Below, piece by piece: positions 61,693 to 64,000 of a stretch of 64,000 nt of DNA (position 1 is the stretch's first letter; every line of letters starts with the position of its first letter). A model generated the notes under the pieces. The model had not been told where the DNA came from. It did no database searches and saw nothing but the letters and a program-made list of their open reading frames with translations. The translations under genes and the position numbers were made by a program. Source of the stretch: Algibacter sp045066735 (GTDB taxonomy: Bacteria > Bacteroidota > Bacteroidia > Flavobacteriales > Flavobacteriaceae); contig NZ_JBISHH010000002.1 of NCBI RefSeq assembly GCF_045066735.1, positions 62,001-126,000 of the forward strand, in the 5' to 3' direction.

Positions 61693-64000
61693 TTAAGATG
61701 TATACTCAGTGATTGCTTTTTCCATATTTTGATGTTGCTCATAAAGCCTCATAATAGCTTCGTTTTCTGTGCCATCTGTGAGGTAAGCAGCATAAACCTC
61801 TTTAGGGACTTCTAACCGGAAGATGTTACTCTCTTTACCTATTTTGATAAACATTTCGGTATATTTTCGTGGGCCTGTAAGGTTGTTTTTAATGGACTTT
61901 AATTGATTAAGGTCATGACTAGAGAGATTTAATCGTTTCTGCAGTTCATCATATCCTTTTTCATTGTTTAAGCTATAGATAACTTGTGTATTCTCTAGAA
62001 TGCTGGCAGATGTTGAATTATTCGGAAGCTGATTAATGGATTGCAGAATTATCCCAATGGCTCCATTTTGTTTTCTAATGGCTTGGTAATAGAATTCTAC
62101 GCTTTCCAAAACATTTTCAAACTTGAGTTGTTTGGCAAACTCATCAAATAGGATGATGCCTTTTTCTGCTCTGTTTTTCCAAATGGTTCTTTGTATGGCA
62201 GATTTTATAAGCTTAAGCATTACAGACAAGATTTCTTTGTTGTCTTTCACTTCATCTAGTTCAAAAACAATTAGGCGTTTGTCTTCTATTTTGTAGGTTT
62301 GATCTTCGTTAATTTCAAATAAGAAACTGTAAATTCCATCGCCAACATATTCGGACATAATGTGCAGGAAATTTGTAATATTGAAATAATCCGTATGTAT
62401 TTGTAAATGCGTTAAAAGGGTATCTTTTCTAGTTTCAATGAATTTATAAAAACTATGAAGTGAATGATCTTTTGAAACTTCAGAATAGTAAAAACGTAGT
62501 ATCTTTTTAATAGATACCGATTGAGCTTTATTAACCTTAAAATCTGAGGCGAAGAGTTCAAATAAGAAAACTGATAAATCTTCAAGGCGCTCCGGTGTTA
62601 AATCATCTATACTCGTAATGTAAAAGGGATTAATACCAAGGTTTTTTCCGCTTTCATATCTTAATACAGTGTATTGATCTGGGTAGAGTTTAGCAAACTT
62701 GGTGTAAGAGCCACCCAAGTCTATTATCACTAACCGGACTCCGCTTTCAAAATATTGGCGTAGTATATTATTGGCTAAAAAGGATTTGCCTTCTCCTGTT
62801 GGAGCAAATATGGCAAAGTTTCTAGCTTTAATGCGTTTCTTTTTATCATCCCAAACATCCTTTAAAACGGGAATGTTATGCTCTCTATCATTAAAAATAA
62901 TACCAGTTTTATCTGTTTTGTAATTACTGTTATTTATTAATAAGCATAAAGCATGTTTTAAATCGGTAACGTATAAATCTTCATTCGAAAAGTTAGATGA
63001 AAAACAGAAGTAGCTATTCAGTAAATAATTTTTACGGGCTTCACCTTTTGGGTAATAAGGAATAATATCTATTTCCTTAAATTCAGTTTTAATTTTAGAA
63101 GCTATTTGGTCTAACTCTTTGGCTTTACGAGCCCAGTATATAATGTTTAAATGGCCACGGATGACACGTGCTTTATCATCCGTATTAATTTGATCGAGTA
63201 TATGTTCTATTTTTTTTAGAACCACTTTGTTTTGAGAGCCAAAATTTGAACTCTTGTTGAGTTCTTCAATTTTCTTATCCAAAAGCTTTCGCCATTTATG
63301 TTTATCATCTAAATAGATAATTTGATTAACAATATGGTTTTCATTCAAAGTAAGACCAAGACCATCTATAAAACCTTGATGAAACACAAAATCGTCTGAT
63401 GTAAAACGCTCATTGGTTTTGCTAGTTTGTACACTTTCTCCAAAGCAGAGTTCGCTATTTATAGCTAAAGCATCAAAATAATGATCACCAATACTAGTGG
63501 TTGCCTTGTCGAGAATAATATCGGTATCCAGATCGTAACTAAATCCATTAAAATAGGTATTGGTTAACTCGTGTATCGCTTTGGCCTGCATAGGAAGGAA
63601 TTCCATTTTACGACTATTATTTATAAATGAAACAGAATCACTAACCGAGCTAAGGAATGCATTAATATGATTGTCGATGTCTTGTGGGATCTTCTTCGAT
63701 ATCTTTTTAAAAGGGTTAACAAATTGACTATTGTTAAGAGCATTACTTTTTGTTAGTATGAAGAACAAATAGCAGTGATGTTCTATATATTCCCGCCCTT
63801 TAAAGTGTTTATGAGTAGCTTGTTCCAAAAAACTTTTATTAGGCAATTCTTCCGAGGTGTAAGTCTTTTTAAGGTAGATATCTTGCTTATGTATAACACA
63901 ACCGGTTGGTAAAGATTTAATAGCCTGAAACCATGCGGCATGTATATCTTCAAAATCCTTTTCTGAAAGCGAGTATATTTCAGGAAGTGTGCCTTTATAG
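61693..64000 (-). CDS. traG: TraG, VirB4-like conjugation ATPase (N-terminus beyond window)
   Basis: The frame is open to the right edge, so at least 768 residues are present and the start lies outside. The segment before residue MPNKSFLEQ (YKGTLPEIYSLSEKDFEDIH at the edge) is already TraG-like, so an internal TTG at 63846 is not the start. The ATPase domain has Walker A (FAPTGEGKSFLAN), Walker B (GIILFDEFAK) and the Gln-rich ILQSINQLPNN motif of VirB4/TraG proteins. It powers assembly of the mating pilus and channel in conjugative transposons. It is collinear with traI, traJ and truncated traK. Confidence 0.9.
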   Translation of the reverse strand, partial: YKGTLPEIYSLSEKDFEDIHAAWFQAIKSLPTGCVIHKQDIYLKKTYTSEELPNKSFLEQATHKHFKGREYIEHHCYLFFILTKSNALNNSQFVNPFKKISKKIPQDIDNHINAFLSSVSDSVSFINNSRKMEFLPMQAKAIHELTNTYFNGFSYDLDTDIILDKATTSIGDHYFDALAINSELCFGESVQTSKTNERFTSDDFVFHQGFIDGLGLTLNENHIVNQIIYLDDKHKWRKLLDKKIEELNKSSNFGSQNKVVLKKIEHILDQINTDDKARVIRGHLNIIYWARKAKELDQIASKIKTEFKEIDIIPYYPKGEARKNYLLNSYFCFSSNFSNEDLYVTDLKHALCLLINNSNYKTDKTGIIFNDREHNIPVLKDVWDDKKKRIKARNFAIFAPTGEGKSFLANNILRQYFESGVRLVIIDLGGSYTKFAKLYPDQYTVLRYESGKNLGINPFYITSIDDLTPERLEDLSVFLFELFASDFKVNKAQSVSIKKILRFYYSEVSKDHSLHSFYKFIETRKDTLLTHLQIHTDYFNITNFLHIMSEYVGDGIYSFLFEINEDQTYKIEDKRLIVFELDEVKDNKEILSVMLKLIKSAIQRTIWKNRAEKGIILFDEFAKQLKFENVLESVEFYYQAIRKQNGAIGIILQSINQLPNNSTSASILENTQVIYSLNNEKGYDELQKRLNLSSHDLNQLKSIKNNLTGPRKYTEMFIKIGKESNIFRLEVPKEVYAAYLTDGTENEAIMRLYEQHQNMEKAITEYTS

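Noticed and set aside
1..64000. tRNA, rRNA, CRISPR arrays or intact insertion sequences
   Set aside because: I saw no cloverleaf, no regularly spaced repeats and no transposase frame in the window.

Overview
The window reads as the chromosome of a marine member of the Flavobacteriaceae (Bacteroidota). The evidence is AT-rich DNA, a SusC/SusD pair, many lipoproteins, type IX secretion C-terminal domains, Bacteroidota-type promoters (TAnnTTTG at -7), and Bacteroides-type conjugative transposon tra genes. About 56 kb is one polysaccharide utilisation locus (PUL) joined to a complete L-rhamnose catabolic cluster. The last 7.5 kb is the decayed flank of an integrative conjugative element.

Region 1 (1-12920) is a set of short transcription units: a divergent secreted gene cut by the left edge, SusC/SusD, a GH5-like enzyme with a GH3 enzyme, an unrecognised T9SS-exported protein, L-rhamnose mutarotase, and a multidomain PL24-type ulvan lyase. 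Region 2 (13120-43312) is a 30-kb collinear run of closely packed genes: two GH78, two GH106, two GH2, six S1-type sulfatases, one alginate_lyase-fold enzyme, one PL25-type ulvan lyase and a 28-residue membrane microprotein. Lyases of ulvan families, four predicted alpha-L-rhamnosidases and many sulfatases point to ulvan (sulfated rhamnose, uronic acid, xylose) as the substrate. The PL25 gene keeps all five active-site residues I recall for the family at constant spacing. No GH105/GH88 unsaturated uronyl hydrolase is visible here.

Region 3 (43358-56239) handles the released rhamnose: a GntR regulator with a LacI-like sensor domain, class I fructose-1,6-bisphosphatase, a rhamnulose-1-phosphate aldolase/dehydrogenase fusion, rhamnose isomerase, rhamnulokinase, a two-domain class II aldolase-like protein, an FMN-dependent lactate dehydrogenase, an aldehyde dehydrogenase and an NCS1-type permease. 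Together they convert rhamnose to DHAP plus lactaldehyde/lactate, and lactate to pyruvate. Fbp supports gluconeogenesis from DHAP.

The strongest new signal is regulatory. Eight promoters across 54 kb share one architecture: two direct copies of a TACAGGATA-like box ten bases apart, then exactly 20 bases, then a -7 element (TAnnTTTG or TATTTTTA). They precede the left divergent gene, susC, the GH5 gene, the T9SS protein, PL24, fbp, the rha operon and the NCS1 permease. This defines a candidate rhamnose/ulvan regulon under one activator whose gene is not certain from this window.

Region 4 (56475-64000) contains a parB-like gene broken by two in-frame stop codons, two copies of a 136-137 bp hairpin-containing leader, two small unknown genes, a roughly 450-base stretch without a recognisable gene, a 3'-truncated traK, then traJ, traI and traG (running off the right edge). 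It is a degraded conjugative element next to the PUL, which fits but does not prove arrival of the PUL by transfer.
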